Of a stretch of 12,396 nucleotides of DNA, positions 1 to 6,613 are shown piece by piece. The stretch comes from Thermoplasmata archaeon (GTDB lineage: Archaea; Thermoplasmatota; Thermoplasmata; Lutacidiplasmatales; UBA184). A program made the position numbers and the translations under genes. The notes under the pieces were generated by a model that worked only from the letters and a program-made list of their open reading frames with translations, had not been told where the DNA came from and made no database searches. The DNA lies in the NCBI GenBank assembly GCA_030043855.1, contig JASHWW010000134.1, forward strand, positions 1-12,396, written 5' to 3'. Position 1 is the stretch's first letter. Every line of letters begins with the position of its first letter.

Positions 1-778
1 CGTTCCCGTACGCCGCGCGGTACGTCCGCCACAGCTCCTTGTCGTCGACCTCCCGGTCGACGAAGGCGTGGACCGTGGCCAGCACGCCCCGGACGGCCTC
101 GACCGAATGGCAGGTGAGCGCGACCTTCGCGCCCGTCTCCTGCTCGATCTCGGCGGTGTGGCGGTGCCCGGCCGGAGCGTAGGCCCGCATCGCGCCCGAC
201 CGCTCGGCATGCTGCCCCGCGGGCCCGGCGTCCCGGCCGCTCGCGGACGAACCGCTCTTCGCGTCGACGACGACCGTACGGTCGCCGACCCATCCGGCGG
301 TCGCGAGCGGGCGCAGCGCCAGGATCGTGGCGGTCGCGATGCACCCCGGGACCGCGATGAGGGAAGCGCTGCGGAGCGCTTCGCGATGGAGCTCCGGCAA
401 CCCGAGAACGCTCCTGGCGAGCAGGTCGGGGCGCGGGTGTTCCGCGTGGTAGTAGCGAGCGTACTGGGACGGATCCTTGAGCCGGAAGTCGGCCGAGAGG
501 TCGATCACGACGCCCCCGGTGCCGAGCAGCTCCGGAACGAACGTCCGCGACTCCCCGTGCGGCGTCGCGACGAACGTGACGTCTGCGGGGCGCAGCGCCG
601 CCCGCGGGACGAACGTGAGCGAGGTCACCTTCCGCAGGTTCGGGTGGGCGCGGCCGACCGGACGCCCGGCCATCGAGTCGGACGTCACCTGCGCGACCTC
701 GACCTCGGGGTGCCCCAGCAGAAGGCGGAGCAGCTCCCCGCCGGTGTACCCGGACCCGCCGACGATCGCCGCCTTCAC
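1..778 (-). CDS. lysY: LysY/ArgC-type LysW-gamma-glutamyl/aminoadipyl phosphate reductase (C-terminus cut by window edge)
   Basis: NADPH-dependent reductase that converts the LysW-bound acyl phosphate to the semialdehyde in carrier-protein arginine/lysine synthesis. It starts at GTG 776-778, which overlaps the lysX stop as GTGA, and reads leftward without a stop for 259 residues; the family is about 350 long, so roughly a quarter is missing. Visible are the N-terminal Rossmann motif AIVGGSGYTGGELLR, VATPHGES, VIDLSADFR, and the active-site cysteine in AVPGCIATA (near residue 150), all typical of the ArgC family. Assignment to LysY rather than plain ArgC rests on the adjacent lysW and lysX. 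With argG and argH in the same operon, the product is probably LysW-glutamate semialdehyde on the way to ornithine; use in lysine synthesis as well cannot be excluded. Confidence 0.94.
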   Translation of the reverse strand, partial: MKAAIVGGSGYTGGELLRLLLGHPEVEVAQVTSDSMAGRPVGRAHPNLRKVTSLTFVPRAALRPADVTFVATPHGESRTFVPELLGTGGVVIDLSADFRLKDPSQYARYYHAEHPRPDLLARSVLGLPELHREALRSASLIAVPGCIATATILALRPLATAGWVGDRTVVVDAKSGSSASGRDAGPAGQHAERSGAMRAYAPAGHRHTAEIEQETGAKVALTCHSVEAVRGVLATVHAFVDREVDDKELWRTYRAAYGN

Positions 779-1626
779 CGCCGGCCCTCGGAGATCGCGT
801 AGTCGACGATCCGACCGGCCACGTCGGTCCCCGTGGCCGCGGCGAGCGCCTTGAACTCGGGGGTCGGGTTGACCTCGTGAACGACCAGCCCCGCCGGGCT
901 CTCCATCAGGTCGACCGCCAGGACGCCGCCGCCCATCGCGTCGGCCGCCCGCAGGGCCAGTTCCACGAGCTCGGACGTGAGCGGAGCCGGCTCGGTGGTC
1001 GCTCCGCGGGCCGCGTTCGTGCGCCAGTCGGCCGACGCCCGGTACATCGCGGCGACGACCTCCCGGCCGACCACGAAGGCGCGCAGGTCGCGGTCCGGCT
1101 TCGGGACGAACTCCTGGACGTAGAACACGGAGTGGACGGGCGATCCGAGGGCGGTCTTGTGTTCGATCACCTGCTCCGCCTCCCGGGCGGAGTCGACCTT
1201 CGCCATCAGTCGCCCCCACGACCCCGTCGCCGGCTTGAGGACGGCCGGGTAGCCGATCTCCTCGACGGCGCGGAGCGCCGCCTCCGGCGAGAGCGCGACG
1301 ACCGTGCGCGGGGTCGGGACGCCCCGCTCCCGCAGGCGGAACGACGCCCGGATCTTGTCCCCGGCGAGCTCGACGACGTCCGGCGCGTTCACGGTCCGGA
1401 CGCCGTAGTGCTCGTAGCACCGGCCCGCGTACGTCGCGCGGGTGTGGCTGACGGACCGGTTGAGCACGAGGTCCGGCAACCCGGCCGGCGGGTCGAGCGG
1501 GTACGTCAACTCGTCGTCCGGGAGCCGGTCGACGGCGACACCGCGCGCCTCGGCCGCCGCGAGGAGCGCCTTCTCCTCGGGGCGGACGATCGTGTAGAAC
1601 AGCCCGAGCCGGAAGCCGTTACTCAC
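775..1626 (-). CDS. lysX: LysX/ArgX, LysW-glutamate (or aminoadipate) ligase, ATP-grasp/RimK family
   Basis: ATP-dependent ligase that joins the alpha-amino group of glutamate or alpha-aminoadipate to the C-terminal glutamate of LysW, the committing step of the carrier-protein route. The protein has 283 residues, normal for the family. Visible ATP-grasp features are VLKPATGSWGRLMAKVDS (about 129-146), the segment DWRTNAARG (200-208), AVDLMES (237-243) and the metal/nucleotide-binding HEVNPTPEFK (250-259). The GTG start at 1624-1626 lies inside the end of lysW (8-base overlap), and the stop overlaps the lysY start, so the three are probably translated together. Which amino acid is preferred (the LysX versus ArgX question) I cannot settle from sequence; the argG-argH context favours glutamate, and dual use is known in some archaea. 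Confidence 0.94.
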   Translation of the reverse strand: MSNGFRLGLFYTIVRPEEKALLAAAEARGVAVDRLPDDELTYPLDPPAGLPDLVLNRSVSHTRATYAGRCYEHYGVRTVNAPDVVELAGDKIRASFRLRERGVPTPRTVVALSPEAALRAVEEIGYPAVLKPATGSWGRLMAKVDSAREAEQVIEHKTALGSPVHSVFYVQEFVPKPDRDLRAFVVGREVVAAMYRASADWRTNAARGATTEPAPLTSELVELALRAADAMGGGVLAVDLMESPAGLVVHEVNPTPEFKALAAATGTDVAGRIVDYAISEGRR

Positions 1627-1780
1627 CCCAGTCCTCGGCCTCGGCGGGGGCGGGCTGGACGGCGAACGGCTCGGTGGCGAGCACCTCGAGCTCCGTCCCG
1701 CAGTCCGGGCAGGGGAAGACCTCCCCCAGGATCAGGTCGTGGTTGGCGACGGCGGCGGCACATTCGGGGCATTCGGTCAT
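1619..1780 (-). CDS. lysW: LysW amino-group carrier protein
   Basis: A 53-residue acidic carrier protein. The translation begins MTECPECAAAV, has a second cysteine pair in FPCPDCG, and ends in EDWGE. The two CPxC pairs form the zinc site of the LysW family, and the C-terminal EDWGE is its diagnostic tail: the last glutamate is the attachment point for glutamate or aminoadipate. The ATG (1778-1780) overlaps the argH stop as ATGA, and the end overlaps the lysX start by 8 bases, so it sits in the middle of a coupled operon. The carrier protects the substrate amino group and presents a negatively charged surface to LysX, LysZ, LysY, LysJ and LysK. It is short enough to be missed by gene finders with a length cutoff. 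Confidence 0.97.
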   Translation of the reverse strand: MTECPECAAAVANHDLILGEVFPCPDCGTELEVLATEPFAVQPAPAEAEDWGE

Positions 1781-3201
1781 TCTGGTTCTCCGTGGACGAG
1801 CTCCTCGACGAGCCCGACCGTTCGGTCGAGCGAGGAGAGGGAAGTGCGGCGCTCCGCGAGGCGGGCGCGCGCGCGGTCGAGCTGCGCCGCGAGAGCGGCG
1901 GTTCCGGGGCCGCCGTGGGTCGACCGCCCGCCGGACGGGAAGCCTCCGGCGAGGGCCGCCCGGGCCGCGGGCGGAGCTCCCGGCAATCGCTGGAGGATCG
2001 CGTCGGGGGTCGGAACCCCGTCCGCGTCCCGGTACGCCGCTCCGACCGCCTCGTGGGCGGCCCGGAACGGGACGCCGACGGCGACCAGACGGTCGGCCAG
2101 CTCGGTCGCACCGAGCTCCGGGTCCGCGGCGGCCGCGGCGAGTCGGGCGTGGTCGTAGCGCAAGGACGGAACGAGGGTGACGAGCGCGTCGAGCACCGCC
2201 GTCGCGGTGGCGACGGCATCCAGTACGGGCGCCTTGTCCTCCTGGAGGTCCCGGTCGTACGCAAGCGGCAGCCCCTTCAACGCGGTCAGGAGGGCGACGA
2301 GGTCACCGACCGCTCGGCCGGCCTTCCCTCGAACCAGCTCGGCGACGTCGGGGTTCCGCTTCTGCGGCATGAGACTGCTCCCCGAGCCGAGCGCGGGGGT
2401 CCGCTCCAGGAAGCCGAACTCCTTCGTCGCGTGCAGGACGATCTCCTCGCCGAACGCGCTCGCGTGGACGGCGAGCAGCGCGAGGTCGAAGAGGAGCTCG
2501 GCGAGCGGGTCGCGGTCGCTGACCGCGTCCATGGAGTTGTCGAACGGCCGCGAGAACCCGAGCCGCCCCGCGACCCAGGCCGGGTCGGTCGGGAGCGTTG
2601 TCCCGGCGAGCGCCCCGGCCCCGAGCGGACAGACGTCCGCCCGGGACGCGGTGGCCAGAAGGCGGTCGAGGTCCCGATCGAATCGCCAGAAGTGCGCGAG
2701 GAGCGTGTGGCCGACCGTCACGGGCTGGGCGCGTTGCAGGTGCGTGTAGCCGGGAATCGGGGTCGTGAGCTCCGCTTCGGCGCGGGCGAGCAGCGCCACC
2801 TCGAGCGCCCGCAGGCGCTCTCCGAGGTCGCGCACGGTCGCGCGCAGGTAGAGTCGCTCGTCGACCGCGACCTGATCGTTGCGGCTTCGGGCGGTCTGCA
2901 GTTTCCCACCGACCGGCCCGACGATCTCGGTGAGCCGAACCTCGACGTTCGTGTGGACGTCCTCGAGGTCGTCCCGCCACGGGAACGTGCCGTCCGCGAC
3001 CTCGCGGGCCACCGTGCGGAGTCCGTGGACAAGGGCGGTCGTCTCGTCGGGAGTCAGCAGTCCGGCCCGGCCGAGCATCTCGGCATGGGCTACGCTTCCC
3101 GCGATGTCGTACCGCGCGAGCGGGCGGTCGACGGAGAGCGAATTCAGGAACGGGGCCGCCGGCCCTCGAACGTAGGCCGGTGGAGCGTTCGCGTGCGTCA
3201 T
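1777..3201 (-). CDS. argH: argininosuccinate lyase
   Basis: Cleaves argininosuccinate to arginine and fumarate, the last step of arginine synthesis; a cytosolic homotetramer of the fumarase/aspartase superfamily. The 474 residues fit the family. Visible motifs are DVHTNVE (81-87), TARSRNDQV (103-111), TPIPGYTHLQRAQP (147-160, with the general-acid/base histidine 154) and the signature GSSLMPQKRNPD (274-285) containing the catalytic serine loop. The ATG at 3199-3201 matches the usual N-terminus; the gap from the argG stop is 19 bases and has no clear Shine-Dalgarno sequence, so translation probably depends on the upstream gene. The stop overlaps the lysW ATG. Nothing in it looks broken. Confidence 0.98.
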   Translation of the reverse strand: MTHANAPPAYVRGPAAPFLNSLSVDRPLARYDIAGSVAHAEMLGRAGLLTPDETTALVHGLRTVAREVADGTFPWRDDLEDVHTNVEVRLTEIVGPVGGKLQTARSRNDQVAVDERLYLRATVRDLGERLRALEVALLARAEAELTTPIPGYTHLQRAQPVTVGHTLLAHFWRFDRDLDRLLATASRADVCPLGAGALAGTTLPTDPAWVAGRLGFSRPFDNSMDAVSDRDPLAELLFDLALLAVHASAFGEEIVLHATKEFGFLERTPALGSGSSLMPQKRNPDVAELVRGKAGRAVGDLVALLTALKGLPLAYDRDLQEDKAPVLDAVATATAVLDALVTLVPSLRYDHARLAAAAADPELGATELADRLVAVGVPFRAAHEAVGAAYRDADGVPTPDAILQRLPGAPPAARAALAGGFPSGGRSTHGGPGTAALAAQLDRARARLAERRTSLSSLDRTVGLVEELVHGEPE

Positions 3202-3220
3202 CGAAGGTTCGGGGGCCGGC

Positions 3221-4459
3221 TCACGCGAGCTTCGCAGGCGGCGACTCGGTCGTTCGGGAGGCGGCCGGGCCGCCGACGGCGGCCCAGGTGCGCGCGGGGA
3301 GTCCCCAGACGTAGATGAACCCCTCCGCCATCTCGCGTCGGAACTGGTCGCCGGTGGAGTACGTCGCGAGGCCGGACTGGTAGAGCGAGTAGGGCGAGCG
3401 GCGGCCGACGACGCGGGCGGCGCCCTTGAACAGCTTCACCGACACCTCCCCGTCGACCCGGGTCTGCGTCGCCCCGACGAAGGCGTCGAGGGCCTCGCGC
3501 AGCGGGGAGAACCAGAGACCGTCGTAGACGAGTCCGGCGTACCGCTGTTCGACCGAACGCTTGAAGTCGAGGACGTCGCGCGGAAGCACCAGGGCCTCGA
3601 GCGCCCGGTGCGCATCGATCAGGATCGAGGCCGCCGGGCACTCGTAGACCTCCCGCGACTTGATCCCCACGACGCGGGACTCGAGATGGTCGATCCGGCC
3701 GACTCCGTGGAGTCCGCCGAGCCGATTGAGCGCCGCAATGATCTCGTGGAACGGCGCGGGACGGTCGTCGAGCGACACCGGGGTCCCGGCCTCGAACCCG
3801 ATCTTCGCGTACGCCGGGGCGTCCGGAGCGGCCGCCGGCGAACGGGTCCAGCCGTAGACCTCTTCCGGGGGTTCGATCGCGGGGTCCTCGAGGATCCCGC
3901 ACTCCACCGAGCGTCCCCAGAGGTTCTCGTCGGTGCTGTAGGGGGAGGTGCGCGTCGCCTCGACGGGAATCCCGTGGGCTTGCGCGTAGGCGATCTCGTC
4001 ATCGCGGTGCATCGACCACTCGCGGGCCGGCGCGATGACCTTCAGGTCGGGGGCGAGTCCGGTGGTCGACAGGTCGAAGCGGACCTGGTCGTTGCCCTTG
4101 CCGGTGCACCCGTGCGCGACCGCCACCGCTCCCTCGGCGCGCGCCACCCGGACCAGGTGGCGACCGATCAGCGGGCGCGCGAGCGCGGTGCTGACGGGGT
4201 AGACGCCTTCGTAGAGGACGTTCGCGCGCAAGGCGGGCGCGACGAACTCGTCGGCGAACTCCGCGCGGGCGTCGGCGACGTGCGCCGCGACCGCCCCGGA
4301 AGCAATCGCCTTCGCCCGGACGCGTTCCAGGTCGACCGGTTGTCCCACGTCGACCGTGACCGCGACCACGTCGAGACCCTTCTCCTCGCGGAGCCACGGG
4401 ATGGCGACGGACGTGTCGAGGCCGCCGGAGTAGGCGAGCACTACCTTCGGCGGGACCAT
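3221..4459 (-). CDS. argG: argininosuccinate synthase
   Basis: Joins citrulline and aspartate with ATP to give argininosuccinate. The 412-residue protein shows the N-type ATP pyrophosphatase P-loop AYSGGLDTS (9-17), TVDVGQ (35-40), YPVSTALARPLI (87-98) and the signature HGCTGKGNDQVRF (116-128). It is the first gene of the minus-strand operon argG-argH-lysW-lysX-lysY. The ATG at 4457-4459 is preceded by AAGGAA (complement of 4464-4469) at a good Shine-Dalgarno distance and by a TATA element (4494-4500), which together fix the start. It is divergent from an ACT-domain regulator, suggesting amino-acid-responsive control. The C-terminal helix, about 15 residues, is less conserved and alanine-rich. 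Confidence 0.98.
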   Translation of the reverse strand: MVPPKVVLAYSGGLDTSVAIPWLREEKGLDVVAVTVDVGQPVDLERVRAKAIASGAVAAHVADARAEFADEFVAPALRANVLYEGVYPVSTALARPLIGRHLVRVARAEGAVAVAHGCTGKGNDQVRFDLSTTGLAPDLKVIAPAREWSMHRDDEIAYAQAHGIPVEATRTSPYSTDENLWGRSVECGILEDPAIEPPEEVYGWTRSPAAAPDAPAYAKIGFEAGTPVSLDDRPAPFHEIIAALNRLGGLHGVGRIDHLESRVVGIKSREVYECPAASILIDAHRALEALVLPRDVLDFKRSVEQRYAGLVYDGLWFSPLREALDAFVGATQTRVDGEVSVKLFKGAARVVGRRSPYSLYQSGLATYSTGDQFRREMAEGFIYVWGLPARTWAAVGGPAASRTTESPPAKLA

Positions 4460-4463
4460 CGAG

Positions 4464-4469
4464 TTCCTT
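4464..4469 (-). promoter_or_regulatory. ribosome binding site of argG
   Basis: On the minus strand this reads AAGGAA, with four bases before the argG ATG. It supports the chosen start and shows that this genome uses Shine-Dalgarno initiation for at least some genes. Confidence 0.6.
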
Positions 4470-4493
4470 GGAGCGAGAGACGGGACCCGACGG

Positions 4494-4500
4494 ATTTATA
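4494..4500 (-). promoter_or_regulatory. TATA box for argG (possibly shared with the divergent ACT-domain gene)
   Basis: On the minus strand the element is TATAAAT, centred about 38 bases from the argG ATG, which would give a leader of about 12 bases containing the Shine-Dalgarno sequence. Read on the plus strand the same bases give TTTATA, so the element could also fire towards the regulator at 4555 with a leader of roughly 30 bases. No clear BRE is seen on either side. Confidence 0.6.
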
Positions 4501-4522
4501 GCAAGCGACCGCGTGGCGACAC

Positions 4523-4552
4523 AATCGGACGCATTTGTCTCAAATCGGACAA
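4523..4552. promoter_or_regulatory. candidate operator between argG and the ACT-domain regulator
   Basis: AATCGGAC occurs twice in direct orientation, at 4523-4530 and 4543-4550, exactly two helical turns (20 bases) apart. The second copy overlaps an inverted repeat, TTGTC (4535-4539) and GACAA (4548-4552), with an 8-base spacer. The repeats end two bases before the regulator ATG. They look like a binding site for a dimeric or tandem-binding transcription factor, most simply the ACT-domain protein itself. Function is inferred; the repeats are seen directly. Confidence 0.45.
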
Positions 4553-4554
4553 CT

Positions 4555-5205
4555 ATGCCGAGTTCGACCAGCCCCATCGCGCGTCGAGTGCGCGAGTACC
4601 TCGATGGGCACCCGGCACTGGCGGACGCGCTGCGCCTCGGGATCGCCAACTACTCCGCGGTGGCCCGGCGGGTGGCGAGCGAGCTCGACATCGCCCAACG
4701 AGAGGCAGTTGTCGCCGCATGCCGTCGCTATCCACGGGGACGCTCGGAGTCGTTCCGGGAGGCCGGCGTACGCCGCGTCCTACGCAAGAGCCGGATCGAG
4801 ACCCGAACCAAAGTCGCCGCCATCACGGTCGCGCAAGGCGCCGACGTCCTGCAACGCCTCGGGGATGTCGTCGAGGAGCTCCTGGACGAGAGCTCCCTGT
4901 GCCGTCTGATCCAGGTCTCCCGAGGGACCGTGGTCATCGTGGACGAGGATTCCGTTCCGCGTGTTACCCGAGAGCTGCGGGGTCCCCAGGTGGTGGGAGT
5001 CCGAAAGGGTCTGGTCGAACTGGCCGTGACGAGCCCGGACAGCATCGAGGAGACGCCGGGACTCCTCACGCATCTCACGGCGGTCCTCGCCGCCCAGTCC
5101 ATCAATATCGTCGAGGCGCTCTCCTGCTACACGGACACCATCTTCCTCCTGGACCACGGAGACCTGACGGCGGCGATGGCCGTCCTGACGAAGGCGCTCC
5201 AGTGA
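4555..5205 (+). CDS. predicted regulator of amino acid metabolism with ACT domain (COG2150-like)
   Basis: A 216-residue protein. The C-terminal part (about 151-216), starting GLVELAVTSPDSIEETPG and running through INIVEALSCYTDTIFLLDHGD, has the beta-alpha-beta-beta-alpha-beta pattern and TPGLL/I-N-IVE signature of ACT amino-acid-binding domains. Residues 1-60 (LADALRLGIANYSAVARRVASEL) resemble a helix-turn-helix. This layout matches the archaeal COG2150 type of predicted regulator. I chose ATG 4555-4557 over an in-frame start at 4468, because the longer form would run through the argG promoter and the repeats. No Shine-Dalgarno is seen. Divergent placement beside argG suggests it senses arginine or a related amino acid, but ligand and targets are inferred. 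Confidence 0.88.
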   Translation: MPSSTSPIARRVREYLDGHPALADALRLGIANYSAVARRVASELDIAQREAVVAACRRYPRGRSESFREAGVRRVLRKSRIETRTKVAAITVAQGADVLQRLGDVVEELLDESSLCRLIQVSRGTVVIVDEDSVPRVTRELRGPQVVGVRKGLVELAVTSPDSIEETPGLLTHLTAVLAAQSINIVEALSCYTDTIFLLDHGDLTAAMAVLTKALQ

Positions 5206-5305
5206 CGCGCGCGCCCGGGGGACGGCACCGGAGTCCGCCCGGATACGACAGAACGGCCGTCCCAGCGCCGATCGCGACGAGAGACCCGGGCCCCGCGGAC
5301 GCCGC

Positions 5306-6481
5306 TTACGACGACTCGGTCGCCGCGCTCGGCTCGGGAGACCCGGGCTCGGGCCCCGTGGGGGGTCGAACGAACCCGACCTCTTCGATCCGCTTCCACC
5401 GATAGATCGCGATCGAGACCGCCCAGCTGCCGACGAACAGCAGGATGATGATGATCCCGCACCACCCCCAAATCTCGATGCCGTCCGGGCCGTTGGAATT
5501 GTTCAGCCAGTTCATCGTGTTCCAGAATCCGAACGGGCCCCCGGACAGGTTCAGCTCCGAGGCGAGGACGCCGAGCAACTCGATCGTGCCGATAACGACG
5601 GCCACGAGGACCGAGATGACGGTCATCGTCAGATTGTAGTAGACCTTCCGGATCGGCCGCAAGAACGCCCACCCGTACGCGAACCGCATCCCGAAGCCGT
5701 CGGTGGTGTCCGTCAGCACCATCCCGCAGGTGAACATGAACGGCAGCACCATGACCATCCAGAGCGGAAAGTGGGTCGCCGCGGTAGCGGTCGTGACGGT
5801 GATCGCGATGAGGGCGACCTCCGAAGCAGTGTCGAACCCGAGCCCGAACAGGACCCCGATCGGATAGATCTGCCACGGCTCGTTAACGAACTTGAACAGC
5901 CGGCCGAAGTAGCGGTTCATGAATCCGCGCTTGAGGAGGGTCTCGTCCAGTTTCTTCTGGTCGAGCGCCCCGGTCCGCAGGGCCTTGAAGATGACGTAGA
6001 TCTCCCAAAAGATCAGGAAATTGATCAGCGCGATCACGTAGAGGAAGGCTCCCGAGATCAGGGTGCCGAGCACGGCCCCGTCCGCCTCGAACGCCGGCAG
6101 GTTGCTCGCGATGAACTGTGTCGCCACCACGAGAACCGCGATCATGATCACGACGATGGTCGAATGCCCGAGCGAAAACCACGTTCCGACCGTGGTCGGC
6201 CGCTTGTCCTGCTGGAGCAGCTTCCGGGTGGTGTTGTCGATCGCACAGATGTGGTCGGCGTCGACGCCGTGCCGCAGCCCGAGCGTGTAGGCGAGGATCC
6301 CGAGGGCCCAGAAGATGCCGTATTGCTTGCCGATCCAGAACGTCGCGAAGATGCCGATCCCGGTGGCGATCGCGATGGCCGCGTAGATCAGGATGACCTT
6401 GATCCACTCGGCCCGCGAGAGGACGATCGGATTTCGGACCTCCGTCAGGGGGTTCGGTGGCTCCGCCGAAGCCAGGGACAC
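5306..6481 (-). CDS. NiCoT-family nickel/cobalt permease (HoxN/NixA type)
   Basis: A 391-residue membrane protein for high-affinity Ni2+ or Co2+ uptake. NiCoT signatures are all visible: RHGVDADHICAIDN (70-83, the TM2 HX4DH metal motif), FSLGHSTIV (102-110), LGFDTASEVAL (214-224) and GMVLTDTTDGF (253-263). About eight hydrophobic segments can be traced, e.g. 28-50, 56-70, 105-122, 140-165, 207-232, 240-262, 284-304 and 337-360, with a charged cytosolic loop near 166-200. The GTG at 6479-6481 is preferred to a TTG at 6529: a TATA element lies 25 bases upstream of the GTG, so the mRNA would be leaderless, and the longer form would cross promoter and dyad. It is divergent from nikR, the expected regulator. 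Ni versus Co preference cannot be read from the sequence; context favours Ni. It converges with the ACT-domain gene across 100 bases. Confidence 0.95.
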   Translation of the reverse strand: MSLASAEPPNPLTEVRNPIVLSRAEWIKVILIYAAIAIATGIGIFATFWIGKQYGIFWALGILAYTLGLRHGVDADHICAIDNTTRKLLQQDKRPTTVGTWFSLGHSTIVVIMIAVLVVATQFIASNLPAFEADGAVLGTLISGAFLYVIALINFLIFWEIYVIFKALRTGALDQKKLDETLLKRGFMNRYFGRLFKFVNEPWQIYPIGVLFGLGFDTASEVALIAITVTTATAATHFPLWMVMVLPFMFTCGMVLTDTTDGFGMRFAYGWAFLRPIRKVYYNLTMTVISVLVAVVIGTIELLGVLASELNLSGGPFGFWNTMNWLNNSNGPDGIEIWGWCGIIIILLFVGSWAVSIAIYRWKRIEEVGFVRPPTGPEPGSPEPSAATESS

Positions 6482-6503
6482 GACCCTGCCCAGTCGTTGG
6501 GAG

Positions 6504-6509
6504 ATATAA
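6504..6509 (-). promoter_or_regulatory. TATA box of the NiCoT permease
   Basis: On the minus strand it reads TTATAT, centred 25 bases before the GTG at 6481, the spacing expected for a leaderless archaeal transcript. It supports the shorter start of the permease. Confidence 0.6.
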
Positions 6510-6513
6510 CGGA

Positions 6514-6540
6514 GTGTGTCGCTTCGCAAAGACGTAACAC
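6514..6540. promoter_or_regulatory. candidate NikR operator between permease and nikR
   Basis: An imperfect dyad: GTGTGTCG (6514-6521) and CGTAACAC (6533-6540), matching in six of eight arm positions (GTGT..CG) with an 11-base spacer and 27 bases overall. NikR sites known from E. coli are 28 bases with two six-base arms, so size is comparable although the arm sequence differs. The dyad lies four bases upstream of the permease TATA box, where a bound repressor would block TBP/TFB. Assignment to NikR is inference from position. Confidence 0.4.
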
Positions 6541-6574
6541 GCGAGCCGCGCCGCCCCCGTTCCCGGCCCCACCG

Positions 6575-6580
6575 TTATGT
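6575..6580 (+). promoter_or_regulatory. weak TATA-like element for nikR
   Basis: TTATGT lies in an otherwise GC-rich stretch, about 36 bases upstream of the ATG at 6614. It is the only AT-rich hexamer suitably placed for nikR. Transcription from it would begin near 6602. Confidence 0.3.
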
Positions 6581-6613
6581 GCGGCACTCCCTTCGCGCGG
6601 TCGGATCGGGGAG

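Noticed and set aside
877..3318. 813-residue open frame on the plus strand across lysX, lysW and argH
   Set aside because: It is antisense to genes with clear catalytic motifs, has Arg/Gly/Asp-rich low-quality sequence and no recognisable domain; long antisense frames are expected at this GC content.
4468..4554. Upstream in-frame start for the ACT-domain regulator
   Set aside because: It would place coding sequence over the argG promoter and the repeats, and the added 29 residues do not resemble a domain.
5206..5305. Possible terminator in the convergent gap between the ACT-domain gene and the permease
   Set aside because: There are short GC-rich inverted stretches but no T-rich run on either strand, so a terminator cannot be supported.
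6482..6529. Longer permease start at TTG 6529
   Set aside because: The extra 16 residues would be encoded by the TATA element and the dyad; the GTG at 6481 has the right leaderless spacing.
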